From assembly GCA_003963305.1 (NCBI GenBank), contig RXJR01000012.1:43699-107698 (forward strand): a stretch of 64,000 nucleotides of DNA. The letters are read 5' to 3'. The stretch comes from Candidatus Melainabacteria bacterium (lineage in GTDB: Bacteria; Cyanobacteriota; Vampirovibrionia; Obscuribacterales; Obscuribacteraceae). Made by a program: the position numbers and the translations under genes. The notes under the pieces are model-generated. The model did no database searches. It was not told the origin of the DNA and worked only from the letters and a program-made list of their open reading frames with translations. Of the stretch, positions 27,211 to 38,156 are shown in pieces (position 1 is the first letter of the stretch; each line of letters opens with the position of its first letter).

Positions 27211-30200
27211 ATGGCACGCACCGCGCAAGCAACAATCACCCCTGATTCCGTCGACGGACGCCAGCTTCTTAAGGCATTGAGAGCGATGGCGCGGGGCGAT
27301 TTCAGCGTCAGAATGCCCCTCGATCAAACCGGTCTGGCTGGGGAAATAGCCCTGGCGTTCAATGACTGCGTCGAGTTGAACCAGCGCATGCAAACTGAGT
27401 TGCAGCGAATCAATACTGTTGTCGGTAAGGAAGGAAAAATCACTCAGCGAGCGTCATTAGGTGAGGCAACTGGTGGTTGGAACGAGTGTATTCAGTCCGT
27501 CAACGGTCTGGTTGGTGACCTGGTGAGACCCACCACCGAGGTAGCGCGCGTTATCGGTGCAGTGGCGAAAGGTGATTTGACTCAGACGATGGCGCTTGAA
27601 ATTGAAGGCGGTCCACTGAAGGGTGAATTCTTGCGCACGGCACGCACAATCAACACGATGGTTGAGCAACTCAGTTCTTTCACCTCTGAAGTCACTCGAG
27701 TAGCAAGAGAAGTAGGAACGGAAGGAAAGCTTGGTGGACAGGCACAGGTCAAAGGCGTTTCCGGTACATGGAAAGACCTGACGGACTCCGTAAACTCGAT
27801 GGCATCCAACTTGACAGGTCAGGTGCGAAACATCGCAGACGTGACGACTGCCGTAGCTAAAGGTGATCTTTCGAAGAAAATTACTGTTGACGTTAAGGGT
27901 GAAATTCTGGAGCTGAAGAATACGATCAACACCATGGTTGACCAGCTTTCATCGTTCGCATCAGAAGTGACACGTGTAGCAAGAGAAGTAGGAACAGAAG
28001 GAAAACTCGGTGGACAGGCGCAAGTAAAGGGCGTTTCTGGTACATGGAAGGATTTGACGGATAACGTAAATTCGATGGCAAGCAACCTGACAGCTCAGGT
28101 GCGAAACATTGCTGACGTAACGACTGCGGTGGCAAACGGTGACCTTTCAAGAAAAATTACAGTAGACGTAAAAGGCGAAATTCTAGAACTGAAGAAAACG
28201 ATCAACACGATGGTCGATCAGTTGTCATCGTTCGCCTCGGAAGTAACACGTGTAGCAAGAGAAGTAGGAACGGAAGGAAAACTCGGTGGACAAGCGCAAG
28301 TAAAGGGAGTTGCCGGTACCTGGAAAGACTTGACTGATTCAGTAAATTACATGGCGGGCAACTTGACTGCGCAGGTGAGAAACATCGCCGAGGTGACGAC
28401 TGCCGTAGCAAAAGGTGACCTGTCCAAAAAGATCACGGTAGACGTAAAAGGAGAAATTCTCGAGCTGAAGAACACGATTAATACGATGGTGGATCAGCTT
28501 TCATCATTCGCAGCGGAGGTAACTCGTGTAGCGAGAGAAGTAGGCTCGGAAGGAAAGCTCGGTGGACAGGCTGATGTAAAAGGCGTCTCCGGCACGTGGA
28601 AAGACTTGACAGACTCTGTGAATTACATGGCGTCGAACCTTACATCTCAAGTTCGAAATATTGCAGACGTTACAACTGCGGTGGCGAACGGGGACCTCTC
28701 CAGGAAGATCACTGTAGATGTAAAAGGCGAAATCTTAGAGCTGAAAAATACAATCAATACGATGGTGGATCAACTGTCGTCGTTTGCTGCGGAGGTAACT
28801 CGTGTAGCGAGAGAAGTCGGAACGGAAGGTCGACTCGGAGGGCAAGCGGATGTAAAAGGGGTCTCGGGAACCTGGCGAGACTTGACCGACTCTGTGAATT
28901 TCATGGCGTCGAACCTGACAGCTCAGGTGCGTAACATCGCGGAGGTGACCACAGCGGTGGCGACGGGCGACCTGTCGAAGAAGATCACAGTAGACGTAAA
29001 GGGCGAAATCTTAGAGCTGAAGAACACAATCAATATCATGGTGGACCAGCTGTCATCATTCGCCGCGGAGGTAACGCGTGTTGCGCGTGAAGTCGGTTCA
29101 GAAGGAAAGCTCGGTGGACAAGCCGATGTACAGGGGGTTACCGGAGCATGGAAGGGACTCACTGATAACGTCAACATGATGGCAGGAAACCTGACTGCAC
29201 AGGTGCGAAACATCGCGGAGGTAACGACGGCTGTAGCCAAAGGTGACCTGTCCAAGAAAATTACAGTAGACGTAAAAGGCGAAATCTTAGAGCTGAAAAA
29301 CACAATCAATACGATGGTGGATCAGCTGTCATCATTCGCGTCTGAAGTCACTCGTGTAGCAAGAGAAGTAGGTACTGAAGGCAAGCTGGGTGGACAAGCC
29401 GATGTACGCGGTGTGTCGGGTACATGGAAAGACCTGACTGACTCTGTGAATTACATGGCATCGAACCTCACAGGTCAGGTGCGAAACATCGCGGAGGTGA
29501 CCACAGCGGTTGCCAACGGTGACCTGACTAGAAAAATTACGGTGCAAGTAAAAGGAGAAATCCTAGAGCTGAAGAACACAATCAACACGATGGTGGACCA
29601 GCTCTCCTCATTCGCGTCTGAGGTAACGCGCGTTGCAAAAGAAGTAGGAACGGAAGGAAGACTGGGCGGACAAGCCGATGTTAAGGGCGTTTCCGGTACA
29701 TGGAAAGACCTTACAGACTCGGTAAATTACATGGCATCCAACCTCACGGGTCAGGTGCGAAACATCGCAGACGTAACGACTGCCGTAGCTAATGGAGACC
29801 TTTCCAGAAAGATTACGGTAGACGTAAAAGGTGAAATTCTGGAGCTGAAGAACACAATCAACACGATGGTGGACCAGCTCTCATCGTTCGCGTCAGAAGT
29901 AACTCGTGTAGCAAGAGAAGTAGGTACGGAAGGAAAATTGGGAGGGCAAGCCGAAGTAAAAGGTGTGGGCGGAACGTGGAAGGATTTGACTGATAACGTC
30001 AATTCGATGGCGTCGAACCTGACAGCGCAGGTGCGAAATATCGCAGACGTGACCACCGCCGTAGCCAACGGTGACCTGACGAAAAAAATCACGGTAGACG
30101 TAAAGGGCGAAATTCTCGAGCTGAAAAACACAATCAATACGATGGTGGACCAGCTGTCATCATTCGCATCAGAAGTAACACGTGTAGCGCGTGAAGTAGG

Positions 30201-33200
30201 AACGGAAGGGAAACTCGGTGGACAAGCCGTTGTGCAAGGTGTATCTGGTACATGGAAGGACCTCACAGACAACGTAAATTCCATGGCAGGCAATCTGACC
30301 GAGCAAGTGCGTGGTATCGCCGGGGTTGTAACTGCTGTAGCAAACGGTAACTTGAAACGAAAACTGGTGCTGCAAGCGAAGGGTGAAATCGGTTCGTTGT
30401 CAGACACAATCAACGAGATGATCGATACGCTGGCAACGTTCGCAGATCAAGTTACATCGGTAGCGCGTGAAGTAGGAACGGAAGGAATCCTCGGCGGGCA
30501 AGCTCTCGTGCCAGGTGCCGCTGGTACGTGGAGAGACCTGACAGATAACGTGAACGTACTCGCTGCGAACTTGACCACGCAGGTGAGAGCTATCGCTGAG
30601 GTGGCAACTGCTGTAACCAAGGGTGACCTGACACGATCGGTATCAGTTGAGGCGAGAGGCGAAGTTGCATCTCTCAAAGACAATATCAACGAGATGATTC
30701 GTAACCTCAAAGATACAACTCAGAAGAATACTGAGCAAGACTGGCTCAAGACCAACCTTGCCAAGTTTACGAGTATGTTGCAAGGGCAAAGAGACCTGCT
30801 CACTGTAGCTAACCTGATCCTGTCCGAAGTGGCACCACTGGTGCGAGCGCAACACGGTGTCTTCTACATTAATGAGAATGAGGAAGGCGAAGGTTCGCTC
30901 AAGTTGATGGGAAGCTACGCCTATCAGAAGCGGAAACATTTGTCGGATCGCTTCAAGATGCGAGAAGGTTTGATCGGTCAAACGGCGGTTGAGAAACAGC
31001 GAATTCTTGTCACCAATGCGCCTGATGACTACGTCAAGATTAGCTCTGGTCTGGGCGAAGCAACGCCTATCAACATCGTTGCCCTGCCCGTTATCTTTGA
31101 AGGCGACGTGCGAGCCGTGATCGAACTGGCTTCGTTCCAGCCATTTAGCGATATTCACCTGGCCTTCCTGGATCAGCTCACAGAAAGTATCGGTATCGTG
31201 CTCAATACAATTGAGGCCAACATGAGAACCGAGAACTTGCTCAAGCAGTCTCAGTCTCTGGCACAAGAGTTGCAAGCGCAGCAACAGGAGCTGACGGAAA
31301 CGAACAAGCGCCTCGAACAGCAAGCGAAGACATTGCAAGCTTCAGAAGACTTGCTCACCCAGCAACAAGAAGAACTGCAACAAACCAACGAAGAGCTGGA
31401 AGAAAAGGCGAGATTGTTGGCTGCGCAGAATTCAGAAGTGGAGCGCAAGAACAGAGAAATCGAGCAGGCGAGAATGTCGTTGGAAGAGAAAGCCGAGCAG
31501 CTCGCCCTTACATCCAAGTACAAATCTGAGTTTCTTGCAAATATGTCCCATGAGTTGAGGACTCCGCTCAACAGCCTGCTTATACTCTCCAAGTTGCTTT
31601 CTGACAACGGAGAAGCCAACCTCACGCCTAAACAGGTCGAGTTTGCAAAAACAATTCACGCTTCAGGTTCAGACTTGCTTGAACTGATTAACGACATTCT
31701 CGATCTGTCCAAGATTGAATCGGGAACAATCACGCTCGACATCGGCGAAATCGGCTTCAAAGATCTGCATGAGGCGATTGAGCGAAACTTCAGGCAGGTT
31801 GCCGAAACCAAGAAGCTCGATTTCCATCTGGACTTTGGCGAGAACTTACCGCGCACGTTGAGCACTGACTCTAAGCGCTTGCAACAGGTGCTGAAGAATC
31901 TGCTATCTAACGCGTTCAAGTTTACTGAAGATGGCGGTGTCACTCTCAAAGTTGCGGCGGTCACCGAAGGTTGGAGCCCGGACAAGATGGTGCTGAACCA
32001 TTCCCCGAACGTGGTGGCATTCTCAGTCACCGATAGCGGTATCGGCATTCCCCTGGATAAGCAGAAGATTATCTTCGAGGCCTTCCAGCAAGCCGACGGT
32101 AGTACGAGCCGGAAGTATGGTGGTACAGGTCTTGGTTTGCCAATCAGCCGCGAGATAGCAAGTTTACTTGGTGGCGAGATCAAGGTGACCAGCGCTCCTG
32201 GCGAGGGCAGCACGTTCACTCTCTATTTGCCGGTTAATTACACTGCTCCCACTCAGTCGTCCAGACCTCGCAGTACAACGGTCAGCAGCTATTCGGCTCC
32301 ATTGGAACGGAACTACGACCAGCTTGCACCAGATGCGCCTGAAATTCCAAATGACTCTACGATTTTGCTGGAAAGCATAGTTGCAGATGATCGTGGAAGT
32401 ATTCAGGACGACGACCGCGTCTTGCTCATTGTTGAAGATGACGTGACCTTTGCCCGACTGTTGCTTGATGAGGCTCGCGAAAGTGGCTTCAAAGGGTTGG
32501 TTGCTGTAAATGGTGCTGCCGCTATAGCGCTGGCGCGCCGGTTCAGTCCTGATGCCATAACACTGGATATAGTGCTACCTGATATGGATGGTTGGACAGT
32601 GCTTGACCGTCTCAAGCATGATCCGAAAACCAGACACATTCCGGTCAATGTTATCTCCGCCTCCGGGCAAAAACAGCGTGGTTTCAAACAAGGCGCGATA
32701 GGCTATTTCGAAAAACCAGTAACCAAAGAAGCCATTAATGAGGCGATGGCTGCTATCAAAGCGTTTATCGAGCGCCCGGCCAAAAACTTGCTCGTTGTTG
32801 AGGACGATGAGATTCAGCGCAACAGTATTGTTGAATTGATCGGAAACGGCGACGTTGAAACTACGGCCGTTGCATCCGGTCAAGAGGCAATCGAATTGCT
32901 CAAGACCACTCACTTCGACTGCATGGTTATCGATCTCGGTTTGCCTGATATGACTGGTTACGAGTTGATCAGAAAGGTCCAGGACGAGCTTGGTTTGCAG
33001 AATCTGCCAATCGTTGTGTACACGGGTAAGGATCTGACACCGAAAGAAGAGATGGAGTTGCGGCAAATGACCGAAGCCGTGATCGTCAAGGAAGCCAAGT
33101 CACCAGATCGTTTGCTTGATGAAACTGCACTCTTCCTGCACCGTGTCGAGAACAATCTGCCTGAGTCGAAACGCCGCATGCTGCAGCAAGCGCATAATCG

Positions 33201-33585
33201 CGACCCGATTCTGTCAGAACGCAAGATTCTCATTGTTGATGACGATGTGAGAAACATATTTGCTTTGACCAGTATCTTAGAGGGTCAGCACATGAATGTT
33301 ATTTACGCAGAAAACGGACTGGAGGCGATCAAGCTGATTCAAGAGAATCCTGATGTCGAGGTCGTTTTGATGGACGTCATGATGCCTGAAATTGATGGTT
33401 ACGAAACAACCAGACGCATCCGCGACATGGATCAATTCAAGAACCTGCCCATTATCGCTCTCACCGCTAAGGCCATGAAAGGTGACCGCGAGAAGTGCAT
33501 CGAGGCCGGAGCCTCAGATTACATCGCCAAGCCGGTCGACACCGATCAGCTGATGTCCCTGTTACGGGTCTGGCTATACCAATAA
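27211..33585 (+). CDS. Giant poly-HAMP hybrid histidine kinase with GAF and three receivers
   Basis: A 2124-residue soluble kinase. Residues about 20-1170 are a tandem array of about twelve 92-residue units related to HAMP domains (core [18 protein letters not shown] and [14 protein letters not shown]), preceded by a divergent first unit. Then come a GAF domain (about 1193-1335), a long coiled coil (1340-1440), HisKA with His1447 ([10 protein letters not shown]), HATPase (G-T-G-L-G-L-P-I), and three receivers with Asp1786, Asp1908 and Asp2055. The fold order recalls fungal Nik1/group III kinases, but the array is much longer. No membrane segment is seen. AGGAGA precedes the ATG. It heads a cluster with cheR, cheB and a second hybrid kinase. 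Confidence 0.95.
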   Translation: MARTAQATITPDSVDGRQLLKALRAMARGDFSVRMPLDQTGLAGEIALAFNDCVELNQRMQTELQRINTVVGKEGKITQRASLGEATGGWNECIQSVNGLVGDLVRPTTEVARVIGAVAKGDLTQTMALEIEGGPLKGEFLRTARTINTMVEQLSSFTSEVTRVAREVGTEGKLGGQAQVKGVSGTWKDLTDSVNSMASNLTGQVRNIADVTTAVAKGDLSKKITVDVKGEILELKNTINTMVDQLSSFASEVTRVAREVGTEGKLGGQAQVKGVSGTWKDLTDNVNSMASNLTAQVRNIADVTTAVANGDLSRKITVDVKGEILELKKTINTMVDQLSSFASEVTRVAREVGTEGKLGGQAQVKGVAGTWKDLTDSVNYMAGNLTAQVRNIAEVTTAVAKGDLSKKITVDVKGEILELKNTINTMVDQLSSFAAEVTRVAREVGSEGKLGGQADVKGVSGTWKDLTDSVNYMASNLTSQVRNIADVTTAVANGDLSRKITVDVKGEILELKNTINTMVDQLSSFAAEVTRVAREVGTEGRLGGQADVKGVSGTWRDLTDSVNFMASNLTAQVRNIAEVTTAVATGDLSKKITVDVKGEILELKNTINIMVDQLSSFAAEVTRVAREVGSEGKLGGQADVQGVTGAWKGLTDNVNMMAGNLTAQVRNIAEVTTAVAKGDLSKKITVDVKGEILELKNTINTMVDQLSSFASEVTRVAREVGTEGKLGGQADVRGVSGTWKDLTDSVNYMASNLTGQVRNIAEVTTAVANGDLTRKITVQVKGEILELKNTINTMVDQLSSFASEVTRVAKEVGTEGRLGGQADVKGVSGTWKDLTDSVNYMASNLTGQVRNIADVTTAVANGDLSRKITVDVKGEILELKNTINTMVDQLSSFASEVTRVAREVGTEGKLGGQAEVKGVGGTWKDLTDNVNSMASNLTAQVRNIADVTTAVANGDLTKKITVDVKGEILELKNTINTMVDQLSSFASEVTRVAREVGTEGKLGGQAVVQGVSGTWKDLTDNVNSMAGNLTEQVRGIAGVVTAVANGNLKRKLVLQAKGEIGSLSDTINEMIDTLATFADQVTSVAREVGTEGILGGQALVPGAAGTWRDLTDNVNVLAANLTTQVRAIAEVATAVTKGDLTRSVSVEARGEVASLKDNINEMIRNLKDTTQKNTEQDWLKTNLAKFTSMLQGQRDLLTVANLILSEVAPLVRAQHGVFYINENEEGEGSLKLMGSYAYQKRKHLSDRFKMREGLIGQTAVEKQRILVTNAPDDYVKISSGLGEATPINIVALPVIFEGDVRAVIELASFQPFSDIHLAFLDQLTESIGIVLNTIEANMRTENLLKQSQSLAQELQAQQQELTETNKRLEQQAKTLQASEDLLTQQQEELQQTNEELEEKARLLAAQNSEVERKNREIEQARMSLEEKAEQLALTSKYKSEFLANMSHELRTPLNSLLILSKLLSDNGEANLTPKQVEFAKTIHASGSDLLELINDILDLSKIESGTITLDIGEIGFKDLHEAIERNFRQVAETKKLDFHLDFGENLPRTLSTDSKRLQQVLKNLLSNAFKFTEDGGVTLKVAAVTEGWSPDKMVLNHSPNVVAFSVTDSGIGIPLDKQKIIFEAFQQADGSTSRKYGGTGLGLPISREIASLLGGEIKVTSAPGEGSTFTLYLPVNYTAPTQSSRPRSTTVSSYSAPLERNYDQLAPDAPEIPNDSTILLESIVADDRGSIQDDDRVLLIVEDDVTFARLLLDEARESGFKGLVAVNGAAAIALARRFSPDAITLDIVLPDMDGWTVLDRLKHDPKTRHIPVNVISASGQKQRGFKQGAIGYFEKPVTKEAINEAMAAIKAFIERPAKNLLVVEDDEIQRNSIVELIGNGDVETTAVASGQEAIELLKTTHFDCMVIDLGLPDMTGYELIRKVQDELGLQNLPIVVYTGKDLTPKEEMELRQMTEAVIVKEAKSPDRLLDETALFLHRVENNLPESKRRMLQQAHNRDPILSERKILIVDDDVRNIFALTSILEGQHMNVIYAENGLEAIKLIQENPDVEVVLMDVMMPEIDGYETTRRIRDMDQFKNLPIIALTAKAMKGDREKCIEAGASDYIAKPVDTDQLMSLLRVWLYQ
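27550..30700 (+). repeat. 276-bp tandem coding repeats (poly-HAMP)
   Basis: The kinase gene contains about eleven to twelve near-identical 276-bp units. For example, the codons for N-S-M-A recur at 27793 and 28069, exactly 276 bases apart. Units 1-9 are nearly identical at protein level, while the last two are more diverged. High identity between neighbours suggests recent duplication or gene conversion. Confidence 0.9.
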
Positions 33586-33596
33586 GGAGAACTCAC

Positions 33597-33790
33597 GGAG
33601 CGCACCCGTCCCGGGTGCATAGAGAAAACATGGAGCGCACCCGTCTCGGGTGCATAGAGAAAACATGGAGCGCACCCGTCTCGGGTGCATAGAGAAAACA
33701 TGGAGCGCACCCGTCTCGGGTGCACCAAAAAACGGAGGCACCAAAGAGCGGAGGAATTATGGAGCGCACCCGTCCCGGGTGCATAAGGCC
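33597..33790. repeat. 35-bp palindromic tandem repeats between kinase and cheR
   Basis: Three full 35-bp units (33597-33631, 33632-33666, 33667-33701), a truncated fourth from 33702 and an isolated fifth from 33761. Each carries the palindrome GCACCCG-3 bases-CGGGTGC, able to fold into a 7-bp hairpin. Units start GGAGCGC and the full ones end in AGAGAAAACAT. The block fills the gap between the kinase stop and cheR. The copies look REP-like; stacked hairpins could set mRNA stability or relative expression. Confidence 0.88.
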
Positions 33791-34670
33791 ACGGACACCA
33801 ACAAATACCAAAGCAATGAAAGATTTGGATTCCAACAATACTTTAGAAGTAAAAGACGAGATCGAATCGATCGAAATCGATTTACTGCTTGACGGAATTT
33901 ACCGTCGATACGGTTACGATTTCCGCAGTTATGCGTCGGCGTCAATACGTCGGCGCATTTTGAAGTTCGCCGAGCAGGAAGGTCTGTCAACAATCTCAGC
34001 GGTGCAGGAAGCTGTTTTGCATCAGTCAAGCATGATGGACAAATTCGTTTTGTCGCTCACTGTCAATGTAACTACGATGTTCAGAGATCCTGCATTTTTT
34101 CTGGCCATTCGCAAGTCAGTGGTGCCTATTCTGAAAACGTATCCAATGATTCGCATCTGGGATGCCGGCTGTGCGACCGGAGAAGAGGCGTATTCCATGG
34201 CGATTGTTCTCAAGGAGGAAGGAATATACGATCGCTGCAGAATCTATGCGACTGATATGAATGAAGATGTTTTGCGCAAGGCTAAGACTGGAATTTTCCC
34301 TCTATCTCATATGAAGGAATTCACCGATAACTATATTCAGTCTGGTGGCAAAACTTCTTTTTCCGACTATTACACAGCAAAATACGATTATGCAATCATC
34401 AACCAGGATTTGCGTCAGAACATCATTTTTGCGCAACACAACCTGGTTACGGACAAATCGTTTAACGAGTTCAACCTCGTTTTGATCCGCAACGTACTCA
34501 TCTATTTCAATGAAGAGCTTCGTGCGAAAGTGCTCGATTTGTTGCACGAAAGTATGGCTTCGTTCGGAATTCTAGCTTTAGGCAAAAGAGAGTCGCTAAA
34601 ATTTAGTAAGTTGGAATCCTCATATGAAGAGCTTGATTCCGCTATGAAACTGTACAAGAGGTGCGCGTGA
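33759..34670 (+). CDS. cheR: CheR-type protein-glutamate methyltransferase
   Basis: A 303-residue SAM-dependent methyltransferase of the CheR family, which methylates glutamates of chemoreceptor-like proteins. Marks: the N-terminal helical domain (Y-G-Y-D-F-R-S-Y-A-S-A-S-I-R-R-R), T-T-M-F-R-D-P-x-F-F, the SAM motif I-W-D-A-G-C-A-T-G-E-E-A-Y-S-M-A and I-R-N-V-L-I-Y-F-N. ATG 33759 is preferred because GGAGG lies about five bases upstream; it lies at the edge of the last palindromic repeat, so the first codons (M-E-R-T-R-P-G-C) are repeat-derived. ATG 33816 begins the conserved part but has no ribosome-binding site. It overlaps cheB by one base. No TPR extension is present. Confidence 0.93.
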   Translation: MERTRPGCIRPRTPTNTKAMKDLDSNNTLEVKDEIESIEIDLLLDGIYRRYGYDFRSYASASIRRRILKFAEQEGLSTISAVQEAVLHQSSMMDKFVLSLTVNVTTMFRDPAFFLAIRKSVVPILKTYPMIRIWDAGCATGEEAYSMAIVLKEEGIYDRCRIYATDMNEDVLRKAKTGIFPLSHMKEFTDNYIQSGGKTSFSDYYTAKYDYAIINQDLRQNIIFAQHNLVTDKSFNEFNLVLIRNVLIYFNEELRAKVLDLLHESMASFGILALGKRESLKFSKLESSYEELDSAMKLYKRCA

Positions 34671-35278
34671 TGAGCTACAAACTCATCATTATAGGTAGTT
34701 CGCTGGGCGGATTGTCTGCCACCAAAACGTTGCTTGCCGGACTCGACGATAACTGTGTAATACCCATCGTTCTGGTTCAGCACCGCGAGCAAAAGGCTGA
34801 AAGCAGTATGGACAACTTGCTCACTAATATGATTCAGCGCTATACCAGGCGTCGTATAGAAGAGGCAGAAGACAAAACTCCTTTGAAGTTCAATTGCATT
34901 TACCTGGCGCCGGCTGACTATCACTTGTTGATTGAGCGTGAGTGCATAGCACTTTCTGCCGACGAGCCTGTCACTTATGCTCGTCCTTCCATTGACGTCG
35001 CATTTGACTCAGCTGCTCGAACTTACGGTAGCAGTGTCATATGCGTGGTTTTGACCGGGGCAAGTCGTGATGGCGCAGACGGTGCTGCCAGCGTCGAGGC
35101 AAGGGGCGGTCTGGTGATTATTCAAGACCCACTCACTGCTGAGAAAGACACCCTGCCCAGGTCTGCCGTATCCGCGACAAAGCATGCTCGCGTAATGCAT
35201 CTTGATGAGATTGGTCCGTTCGTCTCCAATATCGTGCGCGAAGGAGGGGCGAGCAATGCTACAAGAGCAACCGGTTAA
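34670..35278 (+). CDS. cheB: CheB-type methylesterase without receiver domain
   Basis: A 202-residue stand-alone CheB catalytic domain that removes methyl groups or deamidates receptor glutamines. The triad is complete: Ser11 in I-I-G-S-S-L-G-G, His38 in V-L-V-Q-H-R-E and Asp134 in [10 protein letters not shown]. The N-terminal receiver that controls classical CheB is absent, so activity is not controlled by phosphorylation in cis. ATG 34670 overlaps the cheR TGA by one base with GAGGTG upstream, and its own 3' end overlaps the next kinase by 23 bases. This tight coupling to CheR and two kinases implies a common adaptation function. Confidence 0.93.
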   Translation: MSYKLIIIGSSLGGLSATKTLLAGLDDNCVIPIVLVQHREQKAESSMDNLLTNMIQRYTRRRIEEAEDKTPLKFNCIYLAPADYHLLIERECIALSADEPVTYARPSIDVAFDSAARTYGSSVICVVLTGASRDGADGAASVEARGGLVIIQDPLTAEKDTLPRSAVSATKHARVMHLDEIGPFVSNIVREGGASNATRATG

Positions 35279-37739
35279 CATATTGGTCGTTGATGATCAG
35301 CCGGAAAATCTGATCGCTCTCGAGGCTGTTCTTGAGGCGCTCGGGCAGAACGTGGTTAAAGCGCATTCTGGAAAAGATGCTTTGAAAGCGCTCTTGCATG
35401 ATGATTTTGCGATTGTAATTTTAGACGTAAATATGCCTGGTATGAACGGGTTCGAGACCGCATCGCTCTTCAGGCAGCGCGAAAACTCCAAGCATACGCC
35501 GATTATTTTTCTTACCGCTATGTATACGGAAGACGCCGACAGGGCGCTTGGATATTCGCTCGGTGCAGTCGATTTCATCGTTAAACCATTCAATGCAGAT
35601 GTGTTGAAATCTAAGGTCAGCGTCTTTGTCGACTTGTTCAAGAAAACGCAGGAGATCAAGCGACAAGCTGAACTGATAGCCGAGATTGAGAAGCAACGGG
35701 CGCAAGAGGAGAAAGATCGGTTAGAAACCGAAAAGCAATTGATTCATCAAGAGTTACTCAGGCAAGAAATGGAGACTGAGCTATTGGAAGAGCGCAGTCG
35801 TCAGCTGCAGAAAGCCGATCGCTTGAAGACGGAGTTCCTGGCTAATATGAGTCATGAAATTCGCACACCGATGAATGGTGTGATTGGTATGGCCGAACTG
35901 CTCTTGCATACCTCGCTCACAACAGAGCAACGCGAATTCGCGCGAATTATCAGGGAGTCCGCGCAGGCTCTTCTGATTATCATCAACGACATTCTAGACC
36001 TCTCCAAGATTGAGGCGGGAAAGCTGGATCTGGAGATGATCGATTTTGAGCTGGTACCACTTGTCGAGGGTACTGCAGAATTGCTGAGCGAGCAGGCTCG
36101 ATATAAGAATATTGCTGTAATGACTTTTATCGATCCCGAATTGCCCCGAGTGTTGAAAGGCGATTCAGGGCGTCTCAGGCAGGTGTTGCTTAATCTCATA
36201 GGCAATGCCATGAAGTTCACCGACAAGGGTGAGGTTGTAATTCGCGCCACCAAATCTGATGCATCAAATGGTGATGGAAAAGTCTTGATTAGCTTTGCTG
36301 TCAAAGACACTGGCATCGGCTTGTCGGCTGATGCAATAGACCGCCTGTTTCGCCCGTTCTCTCAGGCCGACGGCTCGACTACTCGCAAGTTTGGTGGAAC
36401 TGGGCTTGGTCTGTCGATCTCAAAGCGACTGGTTGAATTGATGGGCGGACGGATTGGTGTTACGAGCACCGTGGGAGAAGGCTCCTTATTCTGGTTTGAA
36501 GTGCCCTTTGCGGTCGGACCAGCTACCAGAAGTACTACGTTGGACCCTGAAAAGTTGGAGAGTACACGCGTTCTTGTCGTCGATGACCAGGACAGCGCGC
36601 GCACTATCATTCAGGCTTATGTCAAATCCTGGGGTATGAGTTGTGATTCTGCGAGCAGCGTCGATGAAGCATTGAAGATCTTGAAAGAGCGAGCTAAGTC
36701 CAAAAATCCCTTTGATATCGTCATAACTGATCTTGCTATGCCGGAGCATGATGGATTCAATTTGTTGAAACGTATCAAGCAAGAAAAGTCTCTGAAGAAT
36801 ACGAAAGTTTTTCTCTGCACCGGATACGATATCAAGAATCAAGGTGAAAAAGCTCTCGAATCGGGCTTCTCTGCCTACTTGACCAAGCCTGTGCAGCAGT
36901 CGCGATTGTTCAACTCGATTGCGAAGGTAATGATTACCGATGATGTAAGCAAAGAGTTGCTCAAGCATGAGATGTCCGAAGGCTCTGATGCAACGCCAGA
37001 AAAAGCGATGGTGTTGATTGCCGAAGACAATCCGGTAAATCAGAAAGTGGCAATGTTGCAACTGAAGAAATTGGGCTATGGCTCTTTTGCGGTGGGAAGC
37101 GGCAGAAAGGCGATCGAAGAGCTAAAGAAGCGGAATTATGCGCTTGTGTTGATGGATTGCCAGATGCCTGATATGGATGGATTCGAGACGACCGGCGTAA
37201 TTCGCAAGTCAGAAACGATGACTGGAAAGCACATCCCCATTATCGGGTTGACGGCACACGCCATGGAGGGCGACCGGGAGAAGTGCATAGCGGCGGGCAT
37301 GGATGATTATTTGAGCAAGCCGACTTCGCTCGAGAAGATGTCTAAGATGCTTTCGAAGTGGACCGAAGAGAGCGATGGTAAGAACCAGAAAGACACAGAC
37401 GAGCGCCTGCAAGACCTGGAGAAGGTGCTTCCAGAAGAATTGTTGGCGGAATTGATGCCGCTTTTCCTTGTTTCGACACAAAGGTCGTTGGATGAGATAC
37501 GTGCTGCACTTGTGGACAAGAATCTTGAGAAGATAATTGATAAAGCCCATGAGATCAAAGGGGCGGCTGCCGGCATGGGCGCCACAAAAGTGTCAGCAAT
37601 CAGTAAGGAATTGGAATGTGCCGGGAAAGCTAGTGACTGGCAAACCATCCCCCTGCACTTCAATCGCCTGGAGAGGTCGTTTGAAGTACTGAAGAAAATA
37701 GTCGATGAACTACCTGTTCCGATTGTCGAATCAGGCTAA
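35256..37739 (+). CDS. REC-HisKA-HATPase-REC-REC-HPt hybrid kinase
   Basis: An 827-residue soluble hybrid kinase. Order: receiver with Asp57 ([11 protein letters not shown]), coiled coil (about 125-195), HisKA with His200 ([11 protein letters not shown]), HATPase ([10 protein letters not shown]), receiver with Asp492 ([11 protein letters not shown]), receiver with Asp634 ([11 protein letters not shown]), and HPt with His765 ([12 protein letters not shown]). All phosphorelay sites are present. The start ATG 35256 has GGAGGGG upstream and overlaps the end of cheB by 23 bases. Its N-terminal receiver could take phosphate from the giant kinase. It ends convergently, overlapping the next minus-strand gene by four bases. 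Confidence 0.95.
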   Translation: MLQEQPVNILVVDDQPENLIALEAVLEALGQNVVKAHSGKDALKALLHDDFAIVILDVNMPGMNGFETASLFRQRENSKHTPIIFLTAMYTEDADRALGYSLGAVDFIVKPFNADVLKSKVSVFVDLFKKTQEIKRQAELIAEIEKQRAQEEKDRLETEKQLIHQELLRQEMETELLEERSRQLQKADRLKTEFLANMSHEIRTPMNGVIGMAELLLHTSLTTEQREFARIIRESAQALLIIINDILDLSKIEAGKLDLEMIDFELVPLVEGTAELLSEQARYKNIAVMTFIDPELPRVLKGDSGRLRQVLLNLIGNAMKFTDKGEVVIRATKSDASNGDGKVLISFAVKDTGIGLSADAIDRLFRPFSQADGSTTRKFGGTGLGLSISKRLVELMGGRIGVTSTVGEGSLFWFEVPFAVGPATRSTTLDPEKLESTRVLVVDDQDSARTIIQAYVKSWGMSCDSASSVDEALKILKERAKSKNPFDIVITDLAMPEHDGFNLLKRIKQEKSLKNTKVFLCTGYDIKNQGEKALESGFSAYLTKPVQQSRLFNSIAKVMITDDVSKELLKHEMSEGSDATPEKAMVLIAEDNPVNQKVAMLQLKKLGYGSFAVGSGRKAIEELKKRNYALVLMDCQMPDMDGFETTGVIRKSETMTGKHIPIIGLTAHAMEGDREKCIAAGMDDYLSKPTSLEKMSKMLSKWTEESDGKNQKDTDERLQDLEKVLPEELLAELMPLFLVSTQRSLDEIRAALVDKNLEKIIDKAHEIKGAAAGMGATKVSAISKELECAGKASDWQTIPLHFNRLERSFEVLKKIVDELPVPIVESG

Positions 37740-38113
37740 CCGCCTGGGTTCGAACCCCAGTGGTAGTTTTTGGTGTACGGGTTGTCGACTGCGTTCCTGA
37801 TTGTGAATCCAGAATCGCTTTCGGCCCCGTTGTTTCTCGGTCCGCCTGACTCCGATTCTGCGCCTGTGTTAGCGATACCACCGGACTCTGATTCTGCGCC
37901 TGAATTCATCACACCGCCAGATTCAGAGAAGCCGCCGTTGTTACGAGCGCCGGCACTTGTTTCGGCGCCTGAGTTGTATACGCCGCCGCTTTCTGAGTCG
38001 CCGCCACCAAATATGAAGCCGCCTGATTCAGACTCGGCCAATACAGGTGCGACTGATGCGAATGCAATTGCTGTGGCAACTAAAAATGATTTTTTGAAGT
38101 TGGAAATCGACAT
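37736..38113 (-). CDS. Secreted Gly/Ser/Asn repeat protein
   Basis: A 125-residue exported protein. A good signal peptide ([22 protein letters not shown]) is followed by about six imperfect repeats of the form E-S-G-G-x-x-N-S-G-A-E-S. The mature protein is nearly all Gly, Ser, Glu and Asn, as in flexible or surface/adhesive proteins. GGAG lies eight bases before ATG 38113. Its stop overlaps the convergent kinase stop by four bases. The opposite strand also has an open frame (Pro-rich), explained by the repeat composition. Function is unknown. Confidence 0.75.
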   Translation of the reverse strand: MSISNFKKSFLVATAIAFASVAPVLAESESGGFIFGGGDSESGGVYNSGAETSAGARNNGGFSESGGVMNSGAESESGGIANTGAESESGGPRNNGAESDSGFTIRNAVDNPYTKNYHWGSNPGG

Positions 38114-38156
38114 AATGACTGCTCCGTTTATCGATAGTCTGCGCCAAGTAATATGA

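Noticed and set aside
33597..33790. Possible CRISPR array
   Set aside because: Units are directly adjacent without unique spacers, and no cas gene is nearby; the units are a tandem palindromic repeat.
33593..33838. Open frames in both directions through the palindromic repeats
   Set aside because: They arise from repeating a 35-bp unit in rotating frames; the products are just copies of the repeat.
37743..37760. tRNA T-arm-like sequence with GGTTCGAACCCC
   Set aside because: No acceptor, D or anticodon arm surrounds it; it is the overlapping 3' ends of two convergent genes.
37770..38156. Plus-strand frame of 128 codons, Pro/Ser-rich
   Set aside because: It is the antisense of the Gly/Ser repeat protein, which has a signal peptide and a ribosome-binding site; repeats keep both strands open.
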